Source: Propionibacteriaceae bacterium (GTDB lineage Bacteria; Actinomycetota; Actinomycetes; Propionibacteriales; Propionibacteriaceae). Taken from it: a DNA stretch of 33,803 bases. Both the position numbers and the translations under genes were made by a program. Position 1 is the first letter of the stretch, and the number at the start of each line of letters is the position of its first letter. Under the pieces are notes generated by a model that worked only from the letters and a program-made list of their open reading frames with translations, was not told where the DNA came from and searched no databases. Below, in pieces: positions 15,825-24,802 of the stretch. The stretch lies in the NCBI GenBank assembly GCA_031261485.1, contig JAISJO010000007.1, positions 1 to 33,803 on the forward strand, written 5' to 3'.

Positions 15825-16919
15825 GTGAAGAAGATTGCGTTTTCCGCAGTGCTGATCACGGCCGCTGCCCTTACTCTCGGCGCATGCGCGACCCCTCCTG
15901 ATACCTCCGCTACGACCGGCGCCCCGGCTGAGACAGCCGCGACCACAGCTGCCCCGGCCAACGATTTCGTCGCCTGCATGATCTCCGACCAAGGCGGCTT
16001 CGATGACAACTCCTTCAACGAGTCCGGCTTCGTCGGACTGAAGCAGGCTGAGACTGACCTTGGCGTGACCATCAAGTCCGCCGAATCCAAGAATGCCACT
16101 GACTTCACGCCCAACTTGACCGCTATGAAGGCCAACAACTGTGGCATCACCATCACGGTCGGCTTCATGCTGGCCGAGGCGACCAAGGATGCTGCGGAGA
16201 CGAACCCGTCCCTCAACTACGCGATCATCGACGACAATTCGATTGATTTGCCGAACGTCAAGTCGCTCGTCTTCAAGACCTCCGACGCCGCTTTCCTGGC
16301 TGGTTATGTCGCGGCTGCTTACTCGCAGACCGGCACAGTCGCCACTTTCGGTGGCATGAAGATCCCGTCGGTCACCATCTTCATGGATGGCTTCGCTGAT
16401 GGCGTGGCGCGCTACAACCAGGATTCTGGCAAGTCCGTCAAGCTGCTCGGCTGGGACAAGGCCGCTCAAGACGGTGTGTTCACCGGCGATTTCGAGGACC
16501 AGTCCAAGGGCCAGAACGCGACGAAGAACTTCATCGATCAAGGCGCTGACGTGGTCATGCCTGTGGCTGGCCCCGTCGGATTCGGCGCTGCTGCTGCTGC
16601 CAAGGATGCCGGCAATGTCGCCATCGTTTGGGTAGACACCGACGGCTACGAGGCTGCTTCGCAGTACAAAGAACTCTTCCTGACCTCGGTCATGAAGGAA
16701 ATCAATGTGTCTGTCTTTGACACGATCAAGGCGGCTTCTGAAGGCGCCTTCTCAAACACACCTTATGTTGGCGACTTGGCCAATGGTGGCGTGGGCATCG
16801 CCCCCTTCCATGACTATGACTCCAAGATTCCTCAGGACGTCAAGGACAAGGTCGAACAATTGACCAAAGACATCATCTCCGGTGCGCTGAAGGTGGAGTC
16901 ACCGTCAGACCCGAAGTGA
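15825..16919 (+). CDS. BMP-family nucleoside-binding lipoprotein of an ABC importer
   Basis: A 364-residue substrate-binding lipoprotein of the basic membrane protein (PnrA/TmpC, PF02608) family, which in known cases captures purine and pyrimidine nucleosides. The signal peptide ends in a lipobox LGAC, with the lipidated Cys at residue 21, followed by a Thr/Ala/Pro linker. The mature domain begins near NDFVACMISDQGGFDDNSFNESGF, only part of which is diagnostic (GGFDDNSFN is the family start motif), and the second lobe has WVDTDGYEA. The GTG at 15825 gives an ideal signal peptide. The ribosome site is weak. It precedes the ABC ATPase by 202 bp with a strong hairpin between them, which would allow the binding protein to be made in excess. 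Confidence 0.92.
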   Translation: MKKIAFSAVLITAAALTLGACATPPDTSATTGAPAETAATTAAPANDFVACMISDQGGFDDNSFNESGFVGLKQAETDLGVTIKSAESKNATDFTPNLTAMKANNCGITITVGFMLAEATKDAAETNPSLNYAIIDDNSIDLPNVKSLVFKTSDAAFLAGYVAAAYSQTGTVATFGGMKIPSVTIFMDGFADGVARYNQDSGKSVKLLGWDKAAQDGVFTGDFEDQSKGQNATKNFIDQGADVVMPVAGPVGFGAAAAAKDAGNVAIVWVDTDGYEAASQYKELFLTSVMKEINVSVFDTIKAASEGAFSNTPYVGDLANGGVGIAPFHDYDSKIPQDVKDKVEQLTKDIISGALKVESPSDPK

Positions 16920-16980
16920 TCTGAGACGGGCTATTGCCCAATAACTTGGCAGACGCACACTCCGCACTGCCCTAGATGGC

Positions 16981-17015
16981 CGGCGTGGGGCTTGAGATAA
17001 CTCGGCCCCACGCCG
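16981..17015 (+). terminator. Strong hairpin after the binding-protein gene
   Basis: CGGCGTGGGGC (16981-16991) pairs perfectly with GCCCCACGCCG (17005-17015) around a 13-nt loop, with no T-run after it. Located 61 bp past the lipoprotein stop and 106 bp before the ATPase start, it probably attenuates readthrough into the transporter genes or protects the upstream mRNA end. Confidence 0.6.
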
Positions 17016-17121
17016 TTGCTCTGTCCAGACACTATTTCGTTCCGGAAATCTGGGTCCAATCATGCACAGGGGTTCCATCACCTAATAGACTGCGTGCAGT
17101 CCTATCAAAGAGGAGAGGCCC

Positions 17122-18780
17122 ATGAGACTTGAGTTGCGCCACGTGACGAAGAAGTTCGGCTCCTTCATCGCCAATGACTCCATCGACCTTGTCGTGGAAC
17201 CTGGCGAGATTCACGCACTTCTGGGCGAAAACGGAGCCGGTAAATCCACCCTGATGAACGTGTTGTACGGGTTGTACGAGGCTGATGGCGGTGAGATCCT
17301 CCTCGACGGCGTCCCCGTGCATTTCTCCGGCCCCGGTGACGCCATGGCCGCGGGAATTGGCATGGTCCACCAGCACTTCATGCTCGTTCCCGTCTTCACC
17401 GTTGCGGAGAATGTCGTTCTAGGCCATGAGCCAGTCGCCGGACTCGATCTCATCAACTTGGGCAAAGCCCGGGCGATGGTGCGCGAGATTTCGGAGCAGT
17501 TCGGCTTCGAGGTGGACCCCGACGCTGTGGTGGAAGACTTGCCGGTCGGAATCCAACAGCGAGTCGAAATCATCAAAGCCCTGTCCCGACAAGCCAAGAT
17601 ACTCATCCTCGACGAGCCCACTGCCGTGCTCACCCCCCAGGAGACCGACGAGTTGATGGACATCATGCGCCAACTCAAAGCGGCGGGCACCTCCATCGTC
17701 TTCATCACGCACAAGCTGCGCGAAGTCCAAGAAGTCGCTGACACCATCACTGTCATTCGATTGGGCAAGGTTGTGGGCAAGGCACTTCCCACGGCGTCCC
17801 AGGTGGAACTGGCCGAAATGATGGTGGGCCGCGCGGTTGGCCTAGGTGTGGACAAATCCGTGTCGGATGGCGGACACGTCACATTGGAGGTGCGCGACCT
17901 CACTTTGGTGGACACATCGGGGGTCACTTTGCTCGATGATGTGTCCTTCGATGTGCGCTCTGGAGAGATACTGGCTGTCGCGGGTGTACAAGGCAACGGG
18001 CAGACCGAACTGGCCGAAACCCTCGTCGGGCTGCGCAAGCCCACAGGAGGGACCGTCACTTTGTACGGGCAGGTCGATGGCGAGACAGTGGCCCATGACG
18101 TGACAGGCAAGAAGGTCAAGAGGATCCTCTCCGAGGGTGTGGGGTTCGTCCCCGAGGACCGGTCCACTGATGGCATGGTCCACTCGTTCTCCATCGCGGA
18201 GAACCTCGTCCTCGACCAGGTGTCCCATCCGCCCTTCTCCAAGGCGGGCGCGCTCAACATGAAAGCCATCGCGGACAATGCGGCACAGCAGGTGGAGACA
18301 TTCGACGTCAGGGCGGGTTCGCCGAACGCTGCCATCGGAACACTGTCGGGCGGCAACCAACAGAAAGTCGTTCTGGCCAGGGAATTGTCCCGTGACCTGA
18401 AGCTCTTCATCGCTTCCCAACCCACTCGCGGGGTCGATGTGGGGTCCATCGAGTTCATCCATGCTCGCATCGTGGAGGAACGCAACGAAGGCGCGGCGGT
18501 CCTCATCATCTCCACCGAACTCAACGAGGTCTCTGCGCTCGCTGATCGGATCGCCGTGATGTACAAGGGACGTTTCGTTGGCATCGTGCCCCCAGACACG
18601 GAGAGGAACGTCCTCGGGCTCATGATGGCCGGTGTTCCACTTGATGAAGCTCTGGCCCATCAAACGTCTGCTACAGCGGGTAAGGAGCCTCCGAGTCCAC
18701 CACCTGACACAGGAAAGCAAGAAGCAGGTCTACCATCCGACTCGGGCGCAGGCCACAAGGAAGGAGGCGATCATGAGTGA
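17122..18780 (+). CDS. Nucleoside ABC importer ATPase with two ATPase domains
   Basis: A 552-residue protein with two fused ABC domains, as in NupO/RbsA-type importers. The first domain has Walker A GENGAGKST (residues 35-43), a variant signature LPVGIQQRVEI and Walker B LILDEPTAVLT. The second has a degenerate P-loop (GVQGNGQTE), the signature LSGGNQQKVVLARE and a changed Walker B (LFIASQPTRGVD), the usual asymmetry in this family. A tail of about 40 Pro/Gly/Lys-rich residues follows. GAGGAGAGG precedes the ATG. The final eight bases overlap the start of the first permease, which indicates translational coupling. It energises uptake for the permeases at 18773 and 20245. Confidence 0.93.
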   Translation: MRLELRHVTKKFGSFIANDSIDLVVEPGEIHALLGENGAGKSTLMNVLYGLYEADGGEILLDGVPVHFSGPGDAMAAGIGMVHQHFMLVPVFTVAENVVLGHEPVAGLDLINLGKARAMVREISEQFGFEVDPDAVVEDLPVGIQQRVEIIKALSRQAKILILDEPTAVLTPQETDELMDIMRQLKAAGTSIVFITHKLREVQEVADTITVIRLGKVVGKALPTASQVELAEMMVGRAVGLGVDKSVSDGGHVTLEVRDLTLVDTSGVTLLDDVSFDVRSGEILAVAGVQGNGQTELAETLVGLRKPTGGTVTLYGQVDGETVAHDVTGKKVKRILSEGVGFVPEDRSTDGMVHSFSIAENLVLDQVSHPPFSKAGALNMKAIADNAAQQVETFDVRAGSPNAAIGTLSGGNQQKVVLARELSRDLKLFIASQPTRGVDVGSIEFIHARIVEERNEGAAVLIISTELNEVSALADRIAVMYKGRFVGIVPPDTERNVLGLMMAGVPLDEALAHQTSATAGKEPPSPPPDTGKQEAGLPSDSGAGHKEGGDHE

Positions 18781-20248
18781 CACGACATCGATCACGCCCA
18801 GACGCGCGAAAGATGCGACCTCTGCGGCAACGAGCGCGCCGGGCAGCCCCGACACCAACTCCGACGCCAAACCGCCACGCTCGTGGAAGGCCACGTTGGC
18901 GAGGATCACGAACACAACATGGCTGACTTCGCTTCTGGCGGTGGTCGTCGCTCTGGTCGTGGGGGCCATCCTCATCGCAGCAGCCGACTCGGGTGTACAA
19001 GCGAGCGCCAAGTACCTCTTCGCTCGTCCTGGTGACTTCTTCGGCGCTCTCGGGCACTCCGTGGGTGGCGCCTATGCCTCTCTCTTCCAGGGGGCGGTGT
19101 TCAATATCTCGTCGTCGTACACTGTGGCCGACTTTGTGCATCCCCTGACCAACACCGTGTCCTATTCGGTGCCTCTGATCTTCGCGGGCCTCGCATTGGG
19201 CATCGGCTTCCGGGCCGGACTGTTCAACATCGGCGCACAAGGCCAAATTGTCATGGGTGCGACCCTGAGTGCCTTCGTCGGGTTCACCTGGCATCTGCCT
19301 CCCGGACTCCACCTCATTGCCTGCCTTCTCGCGGCCTTCATCGGCGGTGCGATCTGGGGGTTCGTCCCCGGCATTCTTAAGGCGCTGACAGGGGCGAACG
19401 AGGTCATTGTGACGATCATGCTCAACTCTGTGGCGGTGTACTTGCTCAGCTACCTGCTGACGCTGCCCGCCTTCCGCTCGCCCGGCTCGTTCATGCCCAT
19501 CTCTCCGGCGGTGGACGCCTCGGCACGTTTCCCGCACTTCTTCGGTTCGGCCATCGATCTGGGGTTCGTCCTCGCCTTGGTGGCGGCATTCGCTGTGTGG
19601 TGGCTGATGGAGCGCTCGACTCTGGGGTTCCGCATCCGGGCAGTCGGCGAATCCAACGACGCAGCGCGCACGGCTGGCATGAGTGTCCCAGCAGCGTACG
19701 TCTGGGTCATGGTCATCGCCGGAGGGCTAGCGGGGTTGGCGTCAACGTCCCAGTTGCTGTCGGGATCATCCCAGCAACTCAACGGTGACATTGCCTCTAC
19801 TTTCGGCTTCGACGCCATCACGGTCGCCCTGCTCGGGCGCTCAAAGCCGGTGGGCACAGTCTTGGCCGGTTTGTTGTTCGGCGGACTGCGGGCTGGTGGG
19901 TACATCATGCAGTCCTCCACGGGCACGCCCATCGACATCATCCTGGTTCTGCAATCGGTCATCGTTCTCTTGATTGCTGCGCCGCCCCTTGTCAGAGCCA
20001 TCTTCCGTCTTCCTGATCCCGACAAGCGCGCCAAGGTGAAGACCTCGCGTCGCCATGAGGTTGCGACCGTTGCTGCCACCCAGCCAATCGCCACAGTCGA
20101 GTCGACCGCCGCCGCTCAGCCGGTTGGTGCTGTCGCTTCGGAAGAGGTCGTCGAGTCGGATTCCCCTGGAGAAGCCCCCACGGATGCCGGACCAGGGGAC
20201 ACAGACGACACAGTATTGGCACCTAGTGAAACGGAGGCCCAGTCATGA
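18773..20248 (+). CDS. Nucleoside ABC importer permease 1
   Basis: A 491-residue membrane permease of the BPD_transp_2 family (PF02653, NupP-like). A polar N-terminal tail of about 45 residues precedes about ten hydrophobic segments. The EAA-like cytoplasmic loop with GFRAGLFNIGAQGQIVMGA and the FRIRAVGESNDAARTAGM motif are typical of nucleoside permeases. A C-terminal cytoplasmic tail of about 80 residues is rich in Ala, Thr and Glu. The ATG at 18773 overlaps the ATPase gene by eight bases and follows AAGGAGG. Its stop overlaps the next ATG as ATGA. Longer than most homologues because of the two tails, whose role is unknown. Confidence 0.92.
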   Translation: MSDTTSITPRRAKDATSAATSAPGSPDTNSDAKPPRSWKATLARITNTTWLTSLLAVVVALVVGAILIAAADSGVQASAKYLFARPGDFFGALGHSVGGAYASLFQGAVFNISSSYTVADFVHPLTNTVSYSVPLIFAGLALGIGFRAGLFNIGAQGQIVMGATLSAFVGFTWHLPPGLHLIACLLAAFIGGAIWGFVPGILKALTGANEVIVTIMLNSVAVYLLSYLLTLPAFRSPGSFMPISPAVDASARFPHFFGSAIDLGFVLALVAAFAVWWLMERSTLGFRIRAVGESNDAARTAGMSVPAAYVWVMVIAGGLAGLASTSQLLSGSSQQLNGDIASTFGFDAITVALLGRSKPVGTVLAGLLFGGLRAGGYIMQSSTGTPIDIILVLQSVIVLLIAAPPLVRAIFRLPDPDKRAKVKTSRRHEVATVAATQPIATVESTAAAQPVGAVASEEVVESDSPGEAPTDAGPGDTDDTVLAPSETEAQS

Positions 20249-21516
20249 GCGCCACCCTAACTTTGGACCGCGAACACGTCGGTCTCGCGCCACGCTCGTG
20301 GAAGATGCCCATCATCTTGAGCATCCTCACCCTGGCAGCCATCATCTTCACTGCGACCACACCTGCGGACATGTCGTCTGGGGTGGCACTCGCCTGGAGC
20401 GCTCGCTTGGGGACGACGAGATTGACTCTGCCCACCTTGCTCACCATTGGGATTCTTACCCTGGCACAAGTGGGCGTCACTGTGTGGTCGTGGGCCGTGG
20501 CCATCTCCCGCAAGAAGCTCGCCTCCTGGTGGGTCATCATCTTCGGCACGGCGTTCGTCCTCGTCTTCCTGCTCTGGGCTGTGGCTGGCAAGGAGAACCC
20601 ACTCCAGTTCACGTCGCTGCTCTCCGGGGCATTGTTCCTGTCCGTTCCCCTCATCTTCGGCGCGATGGCGGGGTGTGTGTGCGAGCATGTCGGTGTCATC
20701 AACGTCTCTATTGAAGGTCAGTTGCTAGCGGGCGCCTTCTTGGCAGCCGTCGTCGGAGCCCTCACGCACAATGCGTGGATTGGTTTGCTTGCTGCGCCTG
20801 TCGCGGGAGCACTCATCGGGTGCCTTCTCGCGCTGTTCGCCGTGAAGTATTGGGTCGATCACATCATCGTGGGCGTGGTGCTGAATGTGCTTGTCACAGG
20901 GTTCACCAATTACCTGTTCTCGACGGTCTTGGCTCACAACAAGGAGGTCTTCTCGGTGGCCGTGAGGTTGCCGAAGTGGAGTATTCCTGGTTTGTCCGAG
21001 ATACCCATTCTGGGCCCGGTTCTGTTCGCGCAGAACGCTTTGGTGTACATCATGTACGTGGCCGTCATCATCTTGCAGATCATGCTGTTCAAGTCACGTT
21101 GGGGGTTGCGCATGAGGGCGTGCGGAGAGCATCCGCGTGCTGCCGATACTGTCGGGATCAAGGTCAACCGGACCCGCGTGCTCAACACCATCTTGGGCGG
21201 GGCCATCGCTGGACTCGGCGGCGCATTCTTCACCCTCGCCAACGGTTTGGCTTTCGGTAAGGAGATGAGCGCAGGACGAGGGTACATCGCGCTGGCCGCC
21301 ATGATCTTGGGTGGATGGAAACCCAAGGGCGCCCTCGTGGCTGCCTTGCTGTTCGGCTTCGCGGACAATCTGCAGAACGCTCTGGGCGTGGTGGGCGTGG
21401 CTGTGCCCAGCCAGTTCATGCTCATGGCTCCGTATCTCGTGACTGTCTTCGCGGTCGCGGGCCTCGTCGGGAAGGTGCGCGCTCCTGCCCAAGAAGGCAC
21501 GGCGTACAAGGGATGA
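20245..21516 (+). CDS. Nucleoside ABC importer permease 2
   Basis: A 423-residue partner permease (NupQ-like, BPD_transp_2 family). It starts within an ATGA overlap with permease 1. The core shows GAMAGCVCEHVGVINVSIEGQ (only the INVSIEGQ part is the conserved loop), LRMRACGEHPRAADTVGI, and a C-terminal LGGWKPKGALVAALLFGFAD region. Three extra hydrophobic stretches at the N-terminus (residues about 20-115) precede the conserved core. It should form a heterodimer with the preceding permease. The cytidine deaminase ATG follows 10 bp downstream, which ties uptake to catabolism. Confidence 0.92.
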   Translation: MSATLTLDREHVGLAPRSWKMPIILSILTLAAIIFTATTPADMSSGVALAWSARLGTTRLTLPTLLTIGILTLAQVGVTVWSWAVAISRKKLASWWVIIFGTAFVLVFLLWAVAGKENPLQFTSLLSGALFLSVPLIFGAMAGCVCEHVGVINVSIEGQLLAGAFLAAVVGALTHNAWIGLLAAPVAGALIGCLLALFAVKYWVDHIIVGVVLNVLVTGFTNYLFSTVLAHNKEVFSVAVRLPKWSIPGLSEIPILGPVLFAQNALVYIMYVAVIILQIMLFKSRWGLRMRACGEHPRAADTVGIKVNRTRVLNTILGGAIAGLGGAFFTLANGLAFGKEMSAGRGYIALAAMILGGWKPKGALVAALLFGFADNLQNALGVVGVAVPSQFMLMAPYLVTVFAVAGLVGKVRAPAQEGTAYKG

Positions 21517-21526
21517 GGCAGTGAGC

Positions 21527-21949
21527 ATGACCAGCATGGATTGGGATACGTTGCTTGTTGCCGCTCGTGACATCGTGACGCGCTCGTACTCGCCGTACTC
21601 CCACTACCCAGTGGGGGCTGCGGCCTGGACGACGGACGGTCGGGTCCTGAGTGGCTGCAATGTGGAAAACGCCAGCTTCGGGCTGACTCTGTGCGCGGAG
21701 TGCTCCCTCGTGTCAGCGTTGGCCGCGTCGGGCGGGGGACGACTGGCTCGGTTCACCTGTGTCAACGCCGCCGGAGACATCATCACCCCTTGTGGGCGGT
21801 GTCGGCAGTTGTTGTACGAGTTCGGTGGGTCAGAACTGGAGATCCTGTCCCCGCTCGGTGTGGTGGCCTTGGCTGATATGCTTCCCCAGGCTTTCGGACC
21901 AGCCGACATGGGTATTGCGGTGGCGAGCGAGGAGGTATCTCATGGCTGA
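21527..21949 (+). CDS. cdd: Cytidine deaminase
   Basis: A 140-residue enzyme deaminating cytidine and deoxycytidine to uridine and deoxyuridine. The zinc site is intact: CAEC with the catalytic Glu (residues about 58-61) and PCGRC (about 87-91). The N-terminal SYSPYSHYPVGAA and GCNVENASFG motifs bind the ribose. Length suits the tetrameric small type. I chose the ATG at 21527, eight bases after GAGG, over the GTG at 21521 which lies too close to that site. It overlaps the next gene by eight bases. It acts just after import, feeding uridine to the phosphorylase. Confidence 0.95.
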   Translation: MTSMDWDTLLVAARDIVTRSYSPYSHYPVGAAAWTTDGRVLSGCNVENASFGLTLCAECSLVSALAASGGGRLARFTCVNAAGDIITPCGRCRQLLYEFGGSELEILSPLGVVALADMLPQAFGPADMGIAVASEEVSHG

Positions 21950-23306
21950 ACGCTTCGACGCAGTGGACGTCATCCAAACCAAGCGTGACAGGGGTGTTCT
22001 CAGTGACGCCCAGATTGACTGGGTCATCGATGCCTACACCCGTGGCGTGGTCGCCGAAGAGCAGATGTCCGCTCTCCTCATGGCTGTTTTCCTCAACGGG
22101 CTCACCCGCCCTGAGCTGAATCGCTGGACCGACGCCATGATCGCTTCCGGGGAGAGGTTGGATTACTCCCACCTGAGCAGGCCCACGGCGGACAAGCACT
22201 CCACAGGCGGCGTGGGGGACAAGATTACTTTGCCTCTGACGCCTTTGGTTGCTTCCTTTGGCGTGGCTGTGCCCCAACTGTCGGGCCGAGGCCTCGGACA
22301 CACCGGAGGCACCCTCGACAAGTTGGAGTCCATCCCTGGCTGGCGGCCGAGCCTGAGCAACGAAGAAATGTACGCCCAGATGGACGAGGTGGGCGCAGTC
22401 ATCTGCGCGGCTGGTGCTGGCCTCGCTCCTGCTGATCGTAAGTTGTACGCGCTGCGCGACGTGACTGCCACAGTGGCCTGTATCCCTCTGATTGCGTCGT
22501 CCATCATGAGCAAGAAGATCGCCGAGGGAACCGGCTGCCTCGTGTTGGATGTGAAATGCGGCTCGGGAGCGTTCATGTCCGACCTCGACTCAGCGCGAGA
22601 CCTGGCCACGACGATGGTCGGCATCGGGTCAGATCATAAGGTTCGCACAGTCGCTCTGATCACCGACATGTCCACGCCTTTGGGTCTGACTATAGGCAAT
22701 GCTTTAGAGGTAAGGGAGTCGCTGGAGGTACTGGCCGGAGGCGGCCCCGCAGACGTCGTGGAGTTGACGCTGGCCCTGGGCCGAGAAATGTTGGACGCCG
22801 CTGCAGCGCGCATCGACGACGAGGGCATTCCTGGCGCGGGTGTGGCTGCTGGCTCGCCCGAAGCCTCCCGCAGGGCCGGGCAATTGCGCGAAGCTGACTT
22901 ACCCAAAGCACTGTCGAATGGGCAGGCCATGGACACCTGGGCACGTCTGATCAGTGCCCAAGGCGGGAACCCTCATGCCGACTTGGCGTGGGCCACCCAT
23001 ACCCACGAGGTGTTTGCCCGCGAGAATGGGTACGTGACAAGCATGGACGCTCTCAAAGTCGGAGTCGCCGCGTGGCGGTTGGGGGCAGGGCGCGCCCGAA
23101 AGGAAGACGCAGTGCAGGCTGGGGCCGGTATTGTCCTCCACGCCAAGCCGGGCGACGCCATCCAGAAAGGCCAGAAGCTCATGACCCTCCACACGGACAC
23201 GCCCGAGCGTTTCGAGCGTGGCCTTGAGGCTCTGAAGGGGGCCTGGACCATCGCGGACACACCCACGACCAGGAGCCCGGTGGTCTTGGAGAAGATTTCC
23301 GAGTAA
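21942..23306 (+). CDS. deoA: Thymidine/pyrimidine-nucleoside phosphorylase
   Basis: A 454-residue enzyme that cleaves pyrimidine (deoxy)nucleosides with phosphate to the base and (deoxy)ribose-1-phosphate. The family signature is clear: DKHSTGGVGDK phosphate-binding loop, then LSGRGLGHTGGTLDKLESIPG, and KIAEGTGCLVLDVKCGSGAFM. The length and the C-terminal domain (GAGRARKEDAVQAGAGI) are normal. The ATG at 21942 follows GAGGAGG and overlaps the cdd gene by eight bases. DeoA versus the broader Pdp cannot be separated by reading. The product sugar phosphate would go to the mutase at 24803 and the aldolase at 23474. Confidence 0.93.
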   Translation: MAERFDAVDVIQTKRDRGVLSDAQIDWVIDAYTRGVVAEEQMSALLMAVFLNGLTRPELNRWTDAMIASGERLDYSHLSRPTADKHSTGGVGDKITLPLTPLVASFGVAVPQLSGRGLGHTGGTLDKLESIPGWRPSLSNEEMYAQMDEVGAVICAAGAGLAPADRKLYALRDVTATVACIPLIASSIMSKKIAEGTGCLVLDVKCGSGAFMSDLDSARDLATTMVGIGSDHKVRTVALITDMSTPLGLTIGNALEVRESLEVLAGGGPADVVELTLALGREMLDAAAARIDDEGIPGAGVAAGSPEASRRAGQLREADLPKALSNGQAMDTWARLISAQGGNPHADLAWATHTHEVFARENGYVTSMDALKVGVAAWRLGAGRARKEDAVQAGAGIVLHAKPGDAIQKGQKLMTLHTDTPERFERGLEALKGAWTIADTPTTRSPVVLEKISE

Positions 23307-23473
23307 GGCCGGCGGATTGATGTGGTTCCCTCGAGAGCATCTTCAGCGCCCGGAAGGGATAACCCAGATAGAGTGGCTACTGGGTATGTCTCGCGTGAAG
23401 CGGACGTGCCCCAGAACACGAGTTTCTGTTGTGGCGACACGATGAGACAACGATTCCCAGAAGGAGAATGACT

Positions 23474-24121
23474 ATGACACGTGAAGAACTGGCGCACCTG
23501 GTGGACCACACCTTACTCAAGCCTGAAGCCACGGCTTCGGATGTGGAGGCCCTTGTCAGGCAAGGGGTGGAGTTGGGAGTTTATTCGGTATGCGTGTCGC
23601 CTTCGCTGCTGCCCATTGACGCCCACGGACTGAAGGTGGCAGTCGTGTGCGGATTCCCCTCGGGGGCGCACAAGTCCGAGGTCAAGGCCGCAGAGGCCGC
23701 ACGCGCGGTGGCCGATGGTGCCGACGAGGTCGACATGGTCATCAACTTGGGGTTGGCGAAGGCTGGAGACTGGCCCGGCGTTCAGGCAGATATTGAGGCC
23801 GTCCGTGCCGCCGCGCCGCGTCCCACGGTTCTCAAGGTCATCATCGAATCGGCCGCGCTGACCGATGAGGAGATTGTTTTGGCTTGTCACGCTTCGGAAG
23901 CGGCTGGTGCAGACTTTGTGAAGACATCGACCGGATTCCATCCGGCGGGCGGGGCATCCACTCATGCGGTGAGCTTGATGAGAGACACAGTGGGCGACCG
24001 CCTGGAAGTCAAGGCGTCTGGTGGCATCCGTACCCTGGAGACGGCACTGGCGATGGTTGAAATGGGTGCGACCCGATTGGGATTGTCAGGTACCGCTGCC
24101 ATCTTGGCAGAATTGGGGTAG
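23474..24121 (+). CDS. deoC: Deoxyribose-phosphate aldolase
   Basis: A 215-residue class I aldolase splitting 2-deoxyribose-5-phosphate into acetaldehyde and glyceraldehyde-3-phosphate. The Schiff-base lysine lies in DFVKTSTGF, the second catalytic lysine in [10 protein letters not shown], and the Asp in [10 protein letters not shown]. The N-terminal [11 protein letters not shown] is typical. Length is normal for the short bacterial form. AAGGAG lies seven bases before the ATG at 23474. A second ATG at 23468 is too close to that site and in another frame. A 167-bp gap after deoA may hold a separate promoter, though I find no clear boxes. The next gene starts two bases after its stop. Confidence 0.95.
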   Translation: MTREELAHLVDHTLLKPEATASDVEALVRQGVELGVYSVCVSPSLLPIDAHGLKVAVVCGFPSGAHKSEVKAAEAARAVADGADEVDMVINLGLAKAGDWPGVQADIEAVRAAAPRPTVLKVIIESAALTDEEIVLACHASEAAGADFVKTSTGFHPAGGASTHAVSLMRDTVGDRLEVKASGGIRTLETALAMVEMGATRLGLSGTAAILAELG

Positions 24122-24123
24122 CA

Positions 24124-24741
24124 ATGGACTGGCATGTGGTCCTGGAGGTCATCGGCTGGTTGGGCTCGGCTCTGCTGGTCTTCTCTGTCCTCCAGACGAA
24201 GTTCATGCGATTCCGCATTCTCAACGGGGTCGCGTCGTTCGTCCTGGTCGTGTACAATGCTGTGCTCGGCGTCTGGCCCATGGTGGGGATGAACGCTGTG
24301 CTCGTGGTCATCGATTTGTGGTTCATCATCAAACTGCGTGGCGATGTCGTGGCAGAGAAAGCCTTCACCTATGTCAGAGCCGACTTGGCGATGCGCAAGT
24401 GGTTCTACGCCGCACATGCCGACGACCTAGAGCGTTTTCATCCCGGTATCGGGGGACAGTTGATCACAGCAGAGGCGGACGTGCTGTTCCATAAGGATTC
24501 GGCCATCGGATTGGTGGCATTCGTCCATGGCGACGATAGGGTCGAATTACTTGCTGACTACGTGATCCCGTCGTACAGGGACTATGCGCCGGGGGCATTT
24601 GTGTACTCCCAGTCCGGTCCGTTAGCGGCACTTGGTGTCCGTACAGTGTCCGTACGAAACCCCACACCGGAGGTGGTTCGTTACCTCCAGGCCATGGAGT
24701 ACACCGAAGCGGACGGGGTCTATACCCGCGAATTGCCGTAA
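24124..24741 (+). CDS. YgjV-like membrane protein
   Basis: A 205-residue protein. Residues 1-75 contain three hydrophobic helices matching the YgjV inner-membrane family, with the pattern LGWLGSALLVFSVLQ-like start (here IGWLGSALLVFSVLQTKF) and a NAVLVVIDLWFII helix. Residues 76-205 are a soluble domain with VELLADYVIPSYRDYAPG and a late EVVRYLQAMEYTE, which resembles the end of a GNAT acyltransferase fold but lacks an obvious acetyl-CoA loop. Function is unknown in any organism I can recall. It starts two bases after deoC with a GGGG-type site inside the deoC end, so it is translationally coupled to nucleoside catabolism. Confidence 0.7.
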   Translation: MDWHVVLEVIGWLGSALLVFSVLQTKFMRFRILNGVASFVLVVYNAVLGVWPMVGMNAVLVVIDLWFIIKLRGDVVAEKAFTYVRADLAMRKWFYAAHADDLERFHPGIGGQLITAEADVLFHKDSAIGLVAFVHGDDRVELLADYVIPSYRDYAPGAFVYSQSGPLAALGVRTVSVRNPTPEVVRYLQAMEYTEADGVYTRELP

Positions 24742-24802
24742 TGTCGGCTTGAACAGGGATAATTGTGGCAAGGAAGATGCCGTAGAGAAAGAAGGATGGG
24801 AC

